From Pirellulaceae bacterium (GTDB taxonomy: Bacteria > Planctomycetota > Planctomycetia > Pirellulales > Pirellulaceae), in contig JAHBXT010000001.1 in the NCBI GenBank assembly GCA_019636385.1, forward strand, positions 558,001 to 622,000: DNA of 64,000 bases, written 5' to 3'. The notes beneath the pieces were generated by a model. The model saw only the letters and a program-made list of their open reading frames with translations. It was not told the origin of the DNA and made no database searches. Positions 56,368 through 64,000 of this stretch are shown here, one piece after another (position 1 is the first letter of the stretch; each line of letters starts with the position of its first letter). A program made the position numbers and the translations under genes.

Positions 56368-56631
56368 CTAAGTACCCCAGCGCTGATCGCCGGCGCTTTG
56401 ATTGCGTTTGCGGCTGTAGTACACGTGTGCGGCGGCCCATGTCAACACGACGAGCGTCACCACGACAGCGATGATTTGAGCCACATGAATCGGCTCGCTC
56501 AAATAGTGCCGCAGTGAATTGCCATCACCGTTAGCAGCCGAACCGTGTCCTTCGTGAGCCAGCGCATGTGGTGCGCTGAGAAACAAAATCGCGACGGTCG
56601 CCGTTAGCAACAGCAGGGACTTAGATGACAT
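56368..56631 (-). CDS. small membrane protein with signal peptide
   Basis: 87 residues from ATG 56631. Signal peptide (SLLLLTATVAILFLSAPHAL, cleaved near ALAH), a His/Gly segment (HEGHGSAANGDGN), one membrane helix (VAQIIAVVVTLVVLTWAAAH) and a basic tail. The HEGHG segment could bind metal. Not recognised; convergent with the previous gene. Confidence 0.6.
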   Translation of the reverse strand: MSSKSLLLLTATVAILFLSAPHALAHEGHGSAANGDGNSLRHYLSEPIHVAQIIAVVVTLVVLTWAAAHVYYSRKRNQSAGDQRWGT

Positions 56632-56854
56632 GGGAGGCGTTCCAAGGTTGGAGTAATGCGACAGCACTTGCTGGAAGCACTCAGGTTGAAATCCTAGCTT
56701 GAACCTGCCTGATCGACAAGGACCAGCCTCAACACGTTGAACGCTTCAAAGGCCCAATCCGCCAAGCCGAATTCTGACCTGCTGTCGTTCGGCAGATTCG
56801 CGCCCCATTCAACGGCAGATTCGACGCTCCCTTTGACTTTCAAGCGTCCGGCGC

Positions 56855-57196
56855 TCAGATTTGCTGAATCTGTTGGACGATCGAGAGTAGTTGCTGGGCG
56901 CGGATCAAGCCGCCCACGGCTTGTACATAGTCGATGGTGGCTTCGATTTCGGACAGCGAAATGCGAGTTTCTTCGGCCGGCACAACGGCCCCGTCAGGCA
57001 ATGTAGCGGCTACGACTGCGGTTCGCGACCGGCGGCGAATGGTTTTGCGTTTGAGTTGAGCCTTGGCGTTGGAGACATCGGCAGCGGTCACACCAAACTC
57101 AGATAATGCGTTAACCACATCGCGATTGCGGTCGTCCGGATGTCCGCGCAGGTACTCTTGAATGCGTTTAGATTTGCTCAGTTGCTCGCGGCTCAT
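56855..57196 (-). CDS. small planctomycete HTH-like protein
   Basis: 113 residues from ATG 57196; a longer open frame to 57478 lies inside the peptidase gene and is rejected. The first 45 residues (SKSKRIQEYLRGHPDDRNRD, then VVNALSEFGVTAADVSNAKA) match a short winged-helix-like pattern common in planctomycete proteins (basic start, NP/HP turn, VS..K). A basic linker (RKTIRRRSRT) and a C-terminal helix (RAQQLLSIVQQIQQI, possible dimerisation) follow. DNA binding is inference. Confidence 0.7.
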   Translation of the reverse strand: MSREQLSKSKRIQEYLRGHPDDRNRDVVNALSEFGVTAADVSNAKAQLKRKTIRRRSRTAVVAATLPDGAVVPAEETRISLSEIEATIDYVQAVGGLIRAQQLLSIVQQIQQI

Positions 57197-57245
57197 CGAC
57201 TTCGACTCACTTGAGTGGCATGGATGGAATGGCACGCTATTGAGG

Positions 57246-59405
57246 CTAATCAACAGGACCGGGTTTGCAATAGGTTGCCAGCCAATCGAAAAATACTCGT
57301 CCCCATAACACGCTATTCTGAGGCTTGATGACCCAGTGTCCTTCTTCTGGAAAATACAAAAAGCGACTGGGCACGCCCTGCACCTGTGCGGCGGTGAAGG
57401 CTTCAATACCCTGCGTGACGGGAACCCGAAAGTCCTTTTCCCCATGGATAACCAGTAGCGGTGTCTTCCAGTTTCCAACGTACCGATGAGGCGAAAATCG
57501 ACTGTAGCGGTCCTGTACGGTTGGACTAAGCCAGTAGGGACCGCCCATATCCCAATTCACAAAAAACAATTCTTCAGTCGCTCCATACATCGACTCCAGA
57601 TTGAAGACTCCGCAATGCGAAACCATCGCGCAAAATCGGTCGCCGGAATTACCCATCAGCCAATATGCCGTATAGCCGCCAAAGCTCGCGCCAATGGCCG
57701 CCACGCGCTGTGCGTCGATAGAGGGCTGAGCGATCATGCCGTCAGTAGCCGACAAGATATCCTGCATAGCTTGCCCACCCCAATCGCCACTGATTTGATC
57801 GTTCCAGCGCCTGCCAAAACCAGGTAGTCCACGGCGATTGACGGCCAACACAACGTAGCCTTTTGCGGCCATCAAATGAAAATTCCAGCGATATGAAAAC
57901 CATTGCCCGATCTGGCTCTGCGGTCCACCCTGACAATAGGTCAGCATCGGCCAACGACCAGCCGTAGTTGGATCAAAGTCTGGTGGCACCACCACCCAGC
58001 ACTGAATCGACTGTCCATCGGTCGCTCGAAAGTGCTGCTGTTGTACCGTAGGTAATTCCAAGCCAGCAAACACTTCTCCGTTAACGTCAGTGATCGTCCA
58101 CAGTTGTCCGTCCTGGGTGTTCAGCAGTGCCAACTCGACTGGCCGCAACATGTTTTGTTGTTTCAGCAGCAGCCAAGGACTGTCAGGTACTGTGGCCACG
58201 ACCGAAAAATCAAACCAACCTTGCGAAAGCTGTTTTAGGCCCTGACCATCAGCCCCCAAACGATAAATCTGTTTGGTGCCTTGCTGCTCGCTTGAAAAAT
58301 ACACCCAGCTTGCATCGTCAGCCCAAACGGTTTCGTGAGCATCTTGATCCAGACCCTGGGTCAGCTCGCGCTGCTGGCCACTGGATAACTCGATCAAAAA
58401 AATGCGATTGCGGTCGGCTTCAAAGCCACCGCGCTGCATCGAGTGAAAAATCAGATAGCGTCCGTCTGCCGAATACCTGGGCTGCATGTCATAGCCGGGC
58501 ATGTCGGGCGTGACCAATCGCAATTCACCGCCGCCGGCAGGCACCAGATAGATGCCGCTGTCGGTACTCTCCGCCGGGTTGTCAACCAACTTCAGCGTCA
58601 ATGCCAGTTGCTGGCCGTCGGGCGAAAAGGCAAACTGATCTGCACCGCCGTGCGGCGGCAGAGGACAATGATTTCGCATATTGGGCATTAGGTCTATAGC
58701 CTCGCCAGCCGTACCGTCCTCTGACAGACGGGCCACATGCACATGCGAATAGGTGTAGTCGTGCCACGCGTTCCAGTGGCGATACATCAACGAGTCGATA
58801 ATCCGGGCATCGGCTTTGGGCAGATCTGGATAAAGTTCGTTGACGGTAGCATCAAGCTTGATGTTCACCGAGAAAGCAATGTGATCTCCCTTGGGCGAGG
58901 CCTTCAAATTCGCGATCCCCTGCTGAACATGCGTAATCTGCCGGGCGGTGTCAGGCGCAGCCGGGTCCAGCATCCATGCTTGCGGCTTGGAATTCTCGTC
59001 TGCACCTGGAGCAATATAGAGTAGTCGAGCCCCTTCGGGTCGCGCGATCCAACTCAAGGAGCCCAAGCCTTTTACGCCCTCGAGCAATACTTGCGGCCGG
59101 CTGGATGCTAACGAGGTTCCCAATCCTTTTGAGGTGACACCACTGGGCTGCGTGACCAAGCTCTGGAGATATAAGGTCACGGTTGAAGAATCATCTGCCA
59201 GATTATAGTAGGTCACTAAATATGCAACTTGGCTGCCATCGGGCGAGACCGCAGCGTCGCCAATGCGTCCTAAGTCGAACAGCTTTTCACCCGTCATCCG
59301 CCCGGTGGACTGCGCCTGGGCAACCAGGACCGAAGTTGCGGCGCAAGACAGTGGGACAGCCAGAGCTACGCCCAGTGCCTGAATGAATCTGGAAAATCTG
59401 TGCAT
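57246..59405 (-). CDS. S9-family peptidase (dipeptidyl-peptidase type), secreted
   Basis: 719 residues from ATG 59405, which begins a signal peptide (FIQALGVALAVPLSCAATSV); an extension to 59489 is not signal-like. N-terminal beta-propeller with repeated PDG blades (AAVSPDGSQVAYLVT, FAFSPDGQQLALTLK), then an alpha/beta-hydrolase domain with Ser in GASFGGYTAYW, Asp in HGEKDFRVP and His in PEEGHWV. EELFFVNWDMGGPYW is typical of DPP5-like enzymes. It cleaves short peptides in the periplasm. Confidence 0.93.
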   Translation of the reverse strand: MHRFSRFIQALGVALAVPLSCAATSVLVAQAQSTGRMTGEKLFDLGRIGDAAVSPDGSQVAYLVTYYNLADDSSTVTLYLQSLVTQPSGVTSKGLGTSLASSRPQVLLEGVKGLGSLSWIARPEGARLLYIAPGADENSKPQAWMLDPAAPDTARQITHVQQGIANLKASPKGDHIAFSVNIKLDATVNELYPDLPKADARIIDSLMYRHWNAWHDYTYSHVHVARLSEDGTAGEAIDLMPNMRNHCPLPPHGGADQFAFSPDGQQLALTLKLVDNPAESTDSGIYLVPAGGGELRLVTPDMPGYDMQPRYSADGRYLIFHSMQRGGFEADRNRIFLIELSSGQQRELTQGLDQDAHETVWADDASWVYFSSEQQGTKQIYRLGADGQGLKQLSQGWFDFSVVATVPDSPWLLLKQQNMLRPVELALLNTQDGQLWTITDVNGEVFAGLELPTVQQQHFRATDGQSIQCWVVVPPDFDPTTAGRWPMLTYCQGGPQSQIGQWFSYRWNFHLMAAKGYVVLAVNRRGLPGFGRRWNDQISGDWGGQAMQDILSATDGMIAQPSIDAQRVAAIGASFGGYTAYWLMGNSGDRFCAMVSHCGVFNLESMYGATEELFFVNWDMGGPYWLSPTVQDRYSRFSPHRYVGNWKTPLLVIHGEKDFRVPVTQGIEAFTAAQVQGVPSRFLYFPEEGHWVIKPQNSVLWGRVFFDWLATYCKPGPVD

Positions 59406-59673
59406 GATCGGTTGTGTCCGCTCTTGGTGATTGATGGATTCTTTAAAAAATTCGCCTGGGCGATTCTGCACGACCAATATAACCTTCACGGGCGACGGCT
59501 GCTGCCCTCGAAGGCTGATCGTCAGACAGATATTATACTGCTGGCTTCTGTGAGCTCTGAGCGGACCAGTAATGACGACAATGGCTCATCGTCAGCCGAT
59601 TCCACCATCTGTCCAGTTGCAGGCTCGCCGCCTTGTTTGGCCATATTGTTGACTTTGAATCGCAAATCTACTG

Positions 59674-60960
59674 ATGTCGGATTCTACCCTACGTATCCAG
59701 GCTGATTTTCTTGTCATCGATCCTTGGCGCATTTTGACCAATGCGCAATTGGTGATCCGTCAGGGTCGAATCGCTGAAATCCATGAGACGCCACAGCTGG
59801 CCGCAGACATTCATTGGCCGCGGAGGGTTATCTTACCGGGCCTAATCAATGCCCATACGCATCTGGAATTCAGTGATCTGGCTGAACCATTTCCTGCCGG
59901 AAGGAGTTTTCCAGAGTGGATCGGACAGGTGATTGAATATCGTCGCCATCAATCAGCGCACATGAGCCCCCCGTGGCAGCAGCAAATTCGCCGCCGCGCG
60001 ATTCGCAGTGGCTGGGCCGAATGTGGCAACACAGGCACAGCGCTGCTGGTAGATATCGTCACACCGCCGTGGCAAGCGAACATTTTTGACACTGCGAACA
60101 TCAAGGGAGAGATCGGAGATACTGCCTGGAATCCTGACTGTATGCCTAAAGTCATCGCCATGCCAGAACTGCTGGGGTTAGACTCGGCGCGATTGGCGGC
60201 TTCGGCCCAGTGTGCCAATTTGATTCTGCGAGACGTTGCTGAAATGAGCCAACACCTCTGTGTGCTGGGATGTGGCGTGTCGCCTCATGCTCCATATTCG
60301 ATTCGCAATGGCCAAGTCCAACAGCATTTAGTGGAGCTTCCTGTACCGATGCTCACAGCAATGCACGTTGCAGAAAGTGTGGACGAGCTGCATTGGATTC
60401 AGACACGCGAGGGCGCGTTTGCGGAGTTGTACCGGCAAATGGGAATTGCCGTGGATCAACCACCGATGCGAATCGGCGAAGCGATTGAACTGCTAGCTAC
60501 TCAACCGCGCAGCCTACTGATACACGGTAACTATTTGAGCGAATCTGAGCTCGATCGTATCGCCGACGCGTCGATCGCCATTGTCTATTGCCCACGCACC
60601 CATCGCCATTTCGGACATCGCCCCTATCCGTTGACGTCAATTTTGTGCCGAGACATCCCGCTGTTGCTCGGTACGGACTCGCGAGCCAGCAACCCTGATC
60701 TAAATTTGTGGTCTGAGTGCCTGGAAGCGCGGCGCTGCCATCGGCAATTGTCGGCTGCAGACGTTCTGGCGGCAGTGACATGCCAGGCCGCCAACGTCTT
60801 GGGCGTGGAGAACGATTTTGGGACTCTGGACATTGGTCAAACGGCGTGGCTCAATCACTTACCAACGCCCGATGGGGCCACTGCCGAGGATTTGCTGGAA
60901 CGATTACTGGCCCCAGATTCGACCAACCATCCGCAGCCGGCTCGATGGAAGTGGGATTGA
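59674..60960 (+). CDS. amidohydrolase, possibly aminofutalosine deaminase-like
   Basis: 428 residues, cytosine-deaminase/ATZ-type TIM barrel. Metal ligands: HTH in LPGLINAHTHLEFSDL, His in VSPHAPYSI and MHVAES, and Asp in LLGTDSRASNPDLNLW. The sequence INAHTHLEFS and the closing EDFGTLDIGQ-like NDFGTLDIGQTAWL resemble aminodeoxyfutalosine deaminases of the futalosine menaquinone pathway; other deaminases of the group are possible. No other mqn gene is in the window. Confidence 0.82.
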   Translation: MSDSTLRIQADFLVIDPWRILTNAQLVIRQGRIAEIHETPQLAADIHWPRRVILPGLINAHTHLEFSDLAEPFPAGRSFPEWIGQVIEYRRHQSAHMSPPWQQQIRRRAIRSGWAECGNTGTALLVDIVTPPWQANIFDTANIKGEIGDTAWNPDCMPKVIAMPELLGLDSARLAASAQCANLILRDVAEMSQHLCVLGCGVSPHAPYSIRNGQVQQHLVELPVPMLTAMHVAESVDELHWIQTREGAFAELYRQMGIAVDQPPMRIGEAIELLATQPRSLLIHGNYLSESELDRIADASIAIVYCPRTHRHFGHRPYPLTSILCRDIPLLLGTDSRASNPDLNLWSECLEARRCHRQLSAADVLAAVTCQAANVLGVENDFGTLDIGQTAWLNHLPTPDGATAEDLLERLLAPDSTNHPQPARWKWD

Positions 60961-60983
60961 ACCTTCAGGCACGCGGCCCGATT

Positions 60984-61044
60984 GTAGCCAGCGTCGCCAG
61001 ACGGAGAAAATGCAAATCATTCGCCGTCTGGCGAGGGTGGCTTC
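60984..61044. repeat. dispersed repeat A, locus 4 (best palindrome)
   Basis: Two arms face each other: 60984-61007 (GTAGC, CGTCGCCAGA, CGG) and 61021-61044 in reverse (GAAGC, CTCGCCAGA, CGG). About 19 of 23 paired positions are complementary, with a 13-base loop. It follows the amidohydrolase stop by 23 bases, so it could act as a transcript end. Confidence 0.8.
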
Positions 61045-61195
61045 TGGAGTTTACTTGTTGGCCGCTCGCTTAGCATCTGGCTTTTTGCATGCGGCTGTCC
61101 CCGGTGGCGGCCAGATGGTGTATGCTGGATAGCTGTGCGGACCACGCTTTTGTCCATTGTTTCTGTCGGTAACAAAAACGTCGAGGCGACAAGCG

Positions 61196-62572
61196 ATGTT
61201 GGATTTTATTGGCCGAGGAACGGCACATACATGCACTGGGGCTACTCGCAGAGATTTCCTGCAAGTCGGCACTCTGGGTGCTGTTGGATTGGGATTGCCT
61301 CAATGGTTGCAAGCTCGGGAAGAAGGACGAGTCGCGCCTGAGGGTGATCGCCGCTCCTGTATTCTGATCTTCAATTTGGGCGCGCCGAGTCAACTAGACA
61401 CGTTTGACATGAAGCCGGATGCGCCGGCGGAGGTACGCGGCCCCTTCCAGCCGATCGCTACTGCCGTCTCTGGTATTCAGCTCTCTGAGATTCTACCGCA
61501 GCACGCCAAGATCGCTGACAAGATCGCCTTGGTGCGTTCCTGTTTCCATCGCGGTGCGGCGGTACACGATGCCGGCTGGCAGATTATGCAAACCGGCCGA
61601 TTGTTTACCGGCGGCGTCGATACACCTCACATGGGTTCTGCAGCCTGGTATTTGCGCGGCTCTCGTTCCGACCTGCCTCCGCATATCGTTCTGCCGGAAA
61701 CGATGGGGCGGGGAGGTGGCAACTTGCCTAATGGTCAAGCCGGAGGGTTTTTGGGCAAAGCCTACGATCCGTTTTCGCTGATGGCTGATCCATCGCAGGA
61801 GAACTTCAAGGTCCCAGATCTCTTGCCGCCCAGTTCACTGCCAGCCGCGCGTGTCGATCGCCGCCGGCGATTGCGACAGGCTGTCGAAGAGTCCATGACA
61901 CAGTTCGAGGCCAGTGAGAGCGCTCGGCTGATGAACGAACATTTCGAGACCGCCTATCGGCTGATGTCTAGCCCTCAGGCGCGCGATGCATTTGATCTGT
62001 CCAAAGAATCATCGCACATGCGTGAGCGGTATGGCATGAATCGCTTCGGCCAGTGCTGTCTGCTCGCCCGACGCCTAGTGGAAGCCGGCGTGCGATTCGT
62101 GACGATTAATACCTTCCTGACCGTGTTCGACGAAATCACTTGGGACATCCACGGCAGCAAACCTTTCACCTCAATCGCCGGCATGAAGAACATCGTGGCT
62201 CCCATGTACGATCAAGGCTATGCTGCGCTGATCAGCGATCTGTCCGAACGTGGACTGCTGGAGGATACGCTGGTAGCCAATTTGGCGGAATTTGGTCGCA
62301 CTCCGAAGGTCAATCCGGCGGGCGGGCGAGATCACTGGCCGCAGTGCTTTACAGTCTACTTCGCCGGAGGTGGCGTGCGCGGTGGGCAAGTGGTTGGGGC
62401 CAGCGATCCAATCGGAGCGGTGCCTGCTGATCGCCCCGTCGAACCACCAGAGGTTGTAGCGACTATCTTCAAGAGTCTCGGACTAGACCTGTCCGATCAT
62501 CTGCCCGGCCCCGGCGGCCGGCCGTTCCCAATCGTCGATACCGGATTTCGCGAGATCAGTGAGCTATTCTAA
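61196..62572 (+). CDS. DUF1501 protein, second copy
   Basis: 458 residues from ATG 61196. A Tat signal is preceded by about 17 residues (GATRRDFLQVGTLGAVGLGL). Same fold as the copy at 31.6 kb: ILIFNLGAPSQLDTFDMKPD, EVRGPFQPIA, DAGWQIMQTGRLF, TWDIHGSKPFTSI, LVANLAEFGRTPKVN, GRDHWPQCFTVYFAGGGVRG. The two copies are clearly diverged paralogues. Usually part of planctomycete surface/polysaccharide-related gene sets; stands alone here. Confidence 0.92.
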   Translation: MLDFIGRGTAHTCTGATRRDFLQVGTLGAVGLGLPQWLQAREEGRVAPEGDRRSCILIFNLGAPSQLDTFDMKPDAPAEVRGPFQPIATAVSGIQLSEILPQHAKIADKIALVRSCFHRGAAVHDAGWQIMQTGRLFTGGVDTPHMGSAAWYLRGSRSDLPPHIVLPETMGRGGGNLPNGQAGGFLGKAYDPFSLMADPSQENFKVPDLLPPSSLPAARVDRRRRLRQAVEESMTQFEASESARLMNEHFETAYRLMSSPQARDAFDLSKESSHMRERYGMNRFGQCCLLARRLVEAGVRFVTINTFLTVFDEITWDIHGSKPFTSIAGMKNIVAPMYDQGYAALISDLSERGLLEDTLVANLAEFGRTPKVNPAGGRDHWPQCFTVYFAGGGVRGGQVVGASDPIGAVPADRPVEPPEVVATIFKSLGLDLSDHLPGPGGRPFPIVDTGFREISELF

Positions 62573-62591
62573 CGCGAACCCGCAATGGGCA

Positions 62592-62704
62592 GGGTGGGCC
62601 GGCGCGGAGCGGAACCCGTTTGCAATTGAGGTCCAACGCATTGTGAACGATCAACGAGAGACGAAGATTTTTCGCAGTTCACCGCCCCGCTGGTCCTACG
62701 CCAC
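62592..62704. repeat. palindromic element B, copy 1
   Basis: Begins GTGGGCCGGCGCGG, has AGGTCC 12 bases after the first 20-base core, and ends with TCACCGCCCCGCTGG. The two ends are roughly inverted. A second copy at 63377-63498 has the same order and spacing, on the other side of folE. Confidence 0.7.
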
Positions 62705-62711
62705 GAGACAC

Positions 62712-63302
62712 TCATTCTTTGTGGTTGGCGATTAGACTCAAGATTTCTGAGCGGCTGGCTGGATTGTCGCGGAAAATACCGCGCATGGCGCTGGTAATAC
62801 ACAGGCTACCCGGCTTGCGCACACCGCGAATGGTCATGCAACTGTGGGTGGCTTGTACGACCACCGCCACCCCTTTGGCGCCCAGATGCTGTTCGACCAG
62901 ATCGGCCACCGTTTCCGTCATGCGCTCTTGAACCTGAGGTCTTCGCGCCACCGATTCGACGACGCGGGCAAGCTTGCTCAGCCCGACCACCTTGCCGTCC
63001 GGCAAATATCCAATGTGAGCGCGACCAGTGAATGGCAGCAGGTGATGCTCGCACATGCTGCAAAACGTAATGTCACGAACCAATACAACTTCGTCGTATT
63101 TTTCAGTAAACACCTTCTGCAGATGTACGCTGGCGTCTTCGCGCAATCCGGAAAACATTTCGGCGTACATACGAGCCACTCGAGCTGGTGTTTCATGCAG
63201 GCCCTCGCGATCTGGGTTCTCGCCTACTGCCAGCAAGATTTCGCGAACGGCTCGTTGTAATCGTTCATGGTCGATGGAAGATGCGGAATCGACTGCTGTC
63301 AT
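62712..63302 (-). CDS. folE: GTP cyclohydrolase I
   Basis: 196 residues. Converts GTP to dihydroneopterin triphosphate, first step of folate synthesis. [13 protein letters not shown], zinc ligands CEHHLLPF (Cys84, His87) and [11 protein letters not shown] (Cys155), [18 protein letters not shown], and [11 protein letters not shown] are all present. Flanked on both sides by copies of palindromic element B. folP is at the opposite end of the window. Confidence 0.97.
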   Translation of the reverse strand: MTAVDSASSIDHERLQRAVREILLAVGENPDREGLHETPARVARMYAEMFSGLREDASVHLQKVFTEKYDEVVLVRDITFCSMCEHHLLPFTGRAHIGYLPDGKVVGLSKLARVVESVARRPQVQERMTETVADLVEQHLGAKGVAVVVQATHSCMTIRGVRKPGSLCITSAMRGIFRDNPASRSEILSLIANHKE

Positions 63303-63376
63303 CGAAGTATTGCTTAATTGGAAAGGAAGTCTGCGTTGTTAATGATTCAGTTAATTAGTTAATTCGTCAGATGCCA

Positions 63377-63498
63377 GTGGTAGGCCGGCGCGGGGCGGGA
63401 CCAGTGCACATTTTAGGTCCGGCATGATCCAAGCGAACCACCAGGCAAAAAACCTCTAACACGACTCACCGCCTCGCTTGACCCAACCGGCCCACCAT
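63377..63498. repeat. palindromic element B, copy 2
   Basis: The 20-base core starting GGCCGGCGCGG matches copy 1 at 18 of 20 positions; AGGTCC follows at the same 12-base spacing, and TCACCGCCTCGCT lies 45 bases on (43 in copy 1). Ends inverted-like (GTAGGCCGG versus CCGGCCCACC). Confidence 0.75.
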
Positions 63499-63512
63499 AC
63501 TAATCACGCGAA

Positions 63513-63540
63513 GTAGCCTTCGTCGCCAGAGGGTGGCTAG
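63513..63540. repeat. dispersed repeat A, locus 5
   Basis: Single arm GTAGC, CGTCGCCAGA, GGGTGG at 63513-63536, running into GCTAG. No clear inverted partner. It lies 50 bases beyond the pseudouridine synthase stop and next to element B copy 2. Confidence 0.7.
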
Positions 63541-63586
63541 GACTATGTCGTTGGCCCAACAGTACTCATCGAAGTTCAATCGGCCT

Positions 63587-64000
63587 TTAACTTTCGGCCC
63601 ACTTGGGAAGCGGAGCTACGTATGTCGCGGGCAGTCCCGAATCGGGATGTATCAGTGTAATCGACTTTGAATGCAAACACATGGGCGGATCGTTCAGTTG
63701 AAGCGTGCAATTGCTACCGTGGGCTCGATCCGGCAAGTACAGGGGATCGCCGACGATCGGGTAGTGCAAATCCCACAGGTGAACACGAATCTGATGCGTC
63801 CGTCCAGTTTCGGGGAAAGCTGCGATCAGACTTGTGCCGTCGCTCAGGCGACTTAACACTTCAAACCGCGTCGCACATAGCTGCCCCGTTCCCGGTACCG
63901 CGATGCAGCGCTGGCCCTGCGGCGTGGGTTGTTCGCTGATTTCCGCTGAGTGTGAGATGGCGTTCCACGCGGGATGTCCCAGCACGCGAGCCAGGTACTC
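63587..64000 (-). CDS. RluA-family pseudouridine synthase (5' end outside window)
   Basis: C-terminal 137 residues; the frame is open to the right edge, so the start and the catalytic aspartate motif lie outside. The family block GRTHQIRVHLWDLHYPIVGD followed by PLYLP is complete, and LHSKSITLIHPDSG matches the closing region. These enzymes convert uridine to pseudouridine in 23S rRNA or tRNA; which position cannot be told. Confidence is in the family only. Confidence 0.88.
   Translation of the reverse strand, partial: EYLARVLGHPAWNAISHSAEISEQPTPQGQRCIAVPGTGQLCATRFEVLSRLSDGTSLIAAFPETGRTHQIRVHLWDLHYPIVGDPLYLPDRAHGSNCTLQLNDPPMCLHSKSITLIHPDSGLPATYVAPLPKWAES

Noticed and set aside
1..64000. CRISPR arrays, tRNA, rRNA, insertion sequences, prophage or integrases
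   Set aside because: Looked for repeat-spacer regularity, tRNA T-loop patterns, transposase motifs and integrase signatures; none were convincing. The repeats seen are short dispersed palindromes, not arrays.

Overview
The window is a planctomycete chromosome segment, most likely from a Pirellulaceae-type organism. The taxonomic call is inference from gene content. Markers are two Tat-exported DUF1501 proteins, a DUF1559 pseudopilin with the H-X9-DG motif beside a small lipoprotein, a planctomycete cytochrome fused to WD40 repeats, a Tat-exported Gfo/Idh/MocA oxidoreductase, and weak or absent Shine-Dalgarno sites at many starts. Nearly all genes are chromosomal housekeeping or lineage-typical. 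I see no integrase, insertion sequence, CRISPR array, tRNA or rRNA.

Layout. 1-5 kb: a minus-strand run of folP, an NMT1-like lipoprotein and a methyltransferase (cut by the left edge), then a secreted oxidoreductase. 5-10 kb: yidC with an embedded PDZ-like domain, a MerR-type HTH/TPR protein and a family 2 glycosyltransferase. 10-18 kb: CoA-transferase, MATE exporter, then a minus-strand set of class V aminotransferase, glcD and an Aas-like acyl-ACP synthetase, and a DciA-like protein. 18-28 kb: two hypothetical proteins, family II pyrophosphatase, recJ, glgC, an M20 deacylase, and coaX overlapping glpF. 28-36 kb: secreted planctomycete-type proteins. 35.9-38.5 kb: a decayed XPB helicase plus DUF790/Bax1 nuclease pair. 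39.2-46.5 kb: a ten-gene minus-strand flagellar operon, flbD-motA-motB-fliL-fliN-fliO-fliP-fliQ-fliR-flhB. 47-64 kb: TolC-like protein, PIG-L deacetylase, LplT-like transporter, HAD phosphatase, HU, paraoxonase-like protein, THUMP-like methyltransferase, S9 peptidase, amidohydrolase, DUF1501, folE, and an RluA-type pseudouridine synthase cut by the right edge.

How the genes work together. The flagellar operon supplies stator, switch and export-gate parts but no fliM. The aminotransferase and GlcD could form a glycolate-to-glyoxylate-to-glycine route. folP and folE both belong to folate synthesis but lie 60 kb apart.

The most interesting non-gene structure is a dispersed 24-bp intergenic repeat (core CGTCGCCAGA) with at least seven arms at six loci, two of them clearly arranged as imperfect palindromes. 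A second palindromic element of about 110-120 bp occurs as two same-orientation copies flanking folE. The best gene-level observations are the ruined XPB-Bax1 operon, the PDZ-like insertion in YidC, and FlhB carrying NPTE where NPTH is expected.
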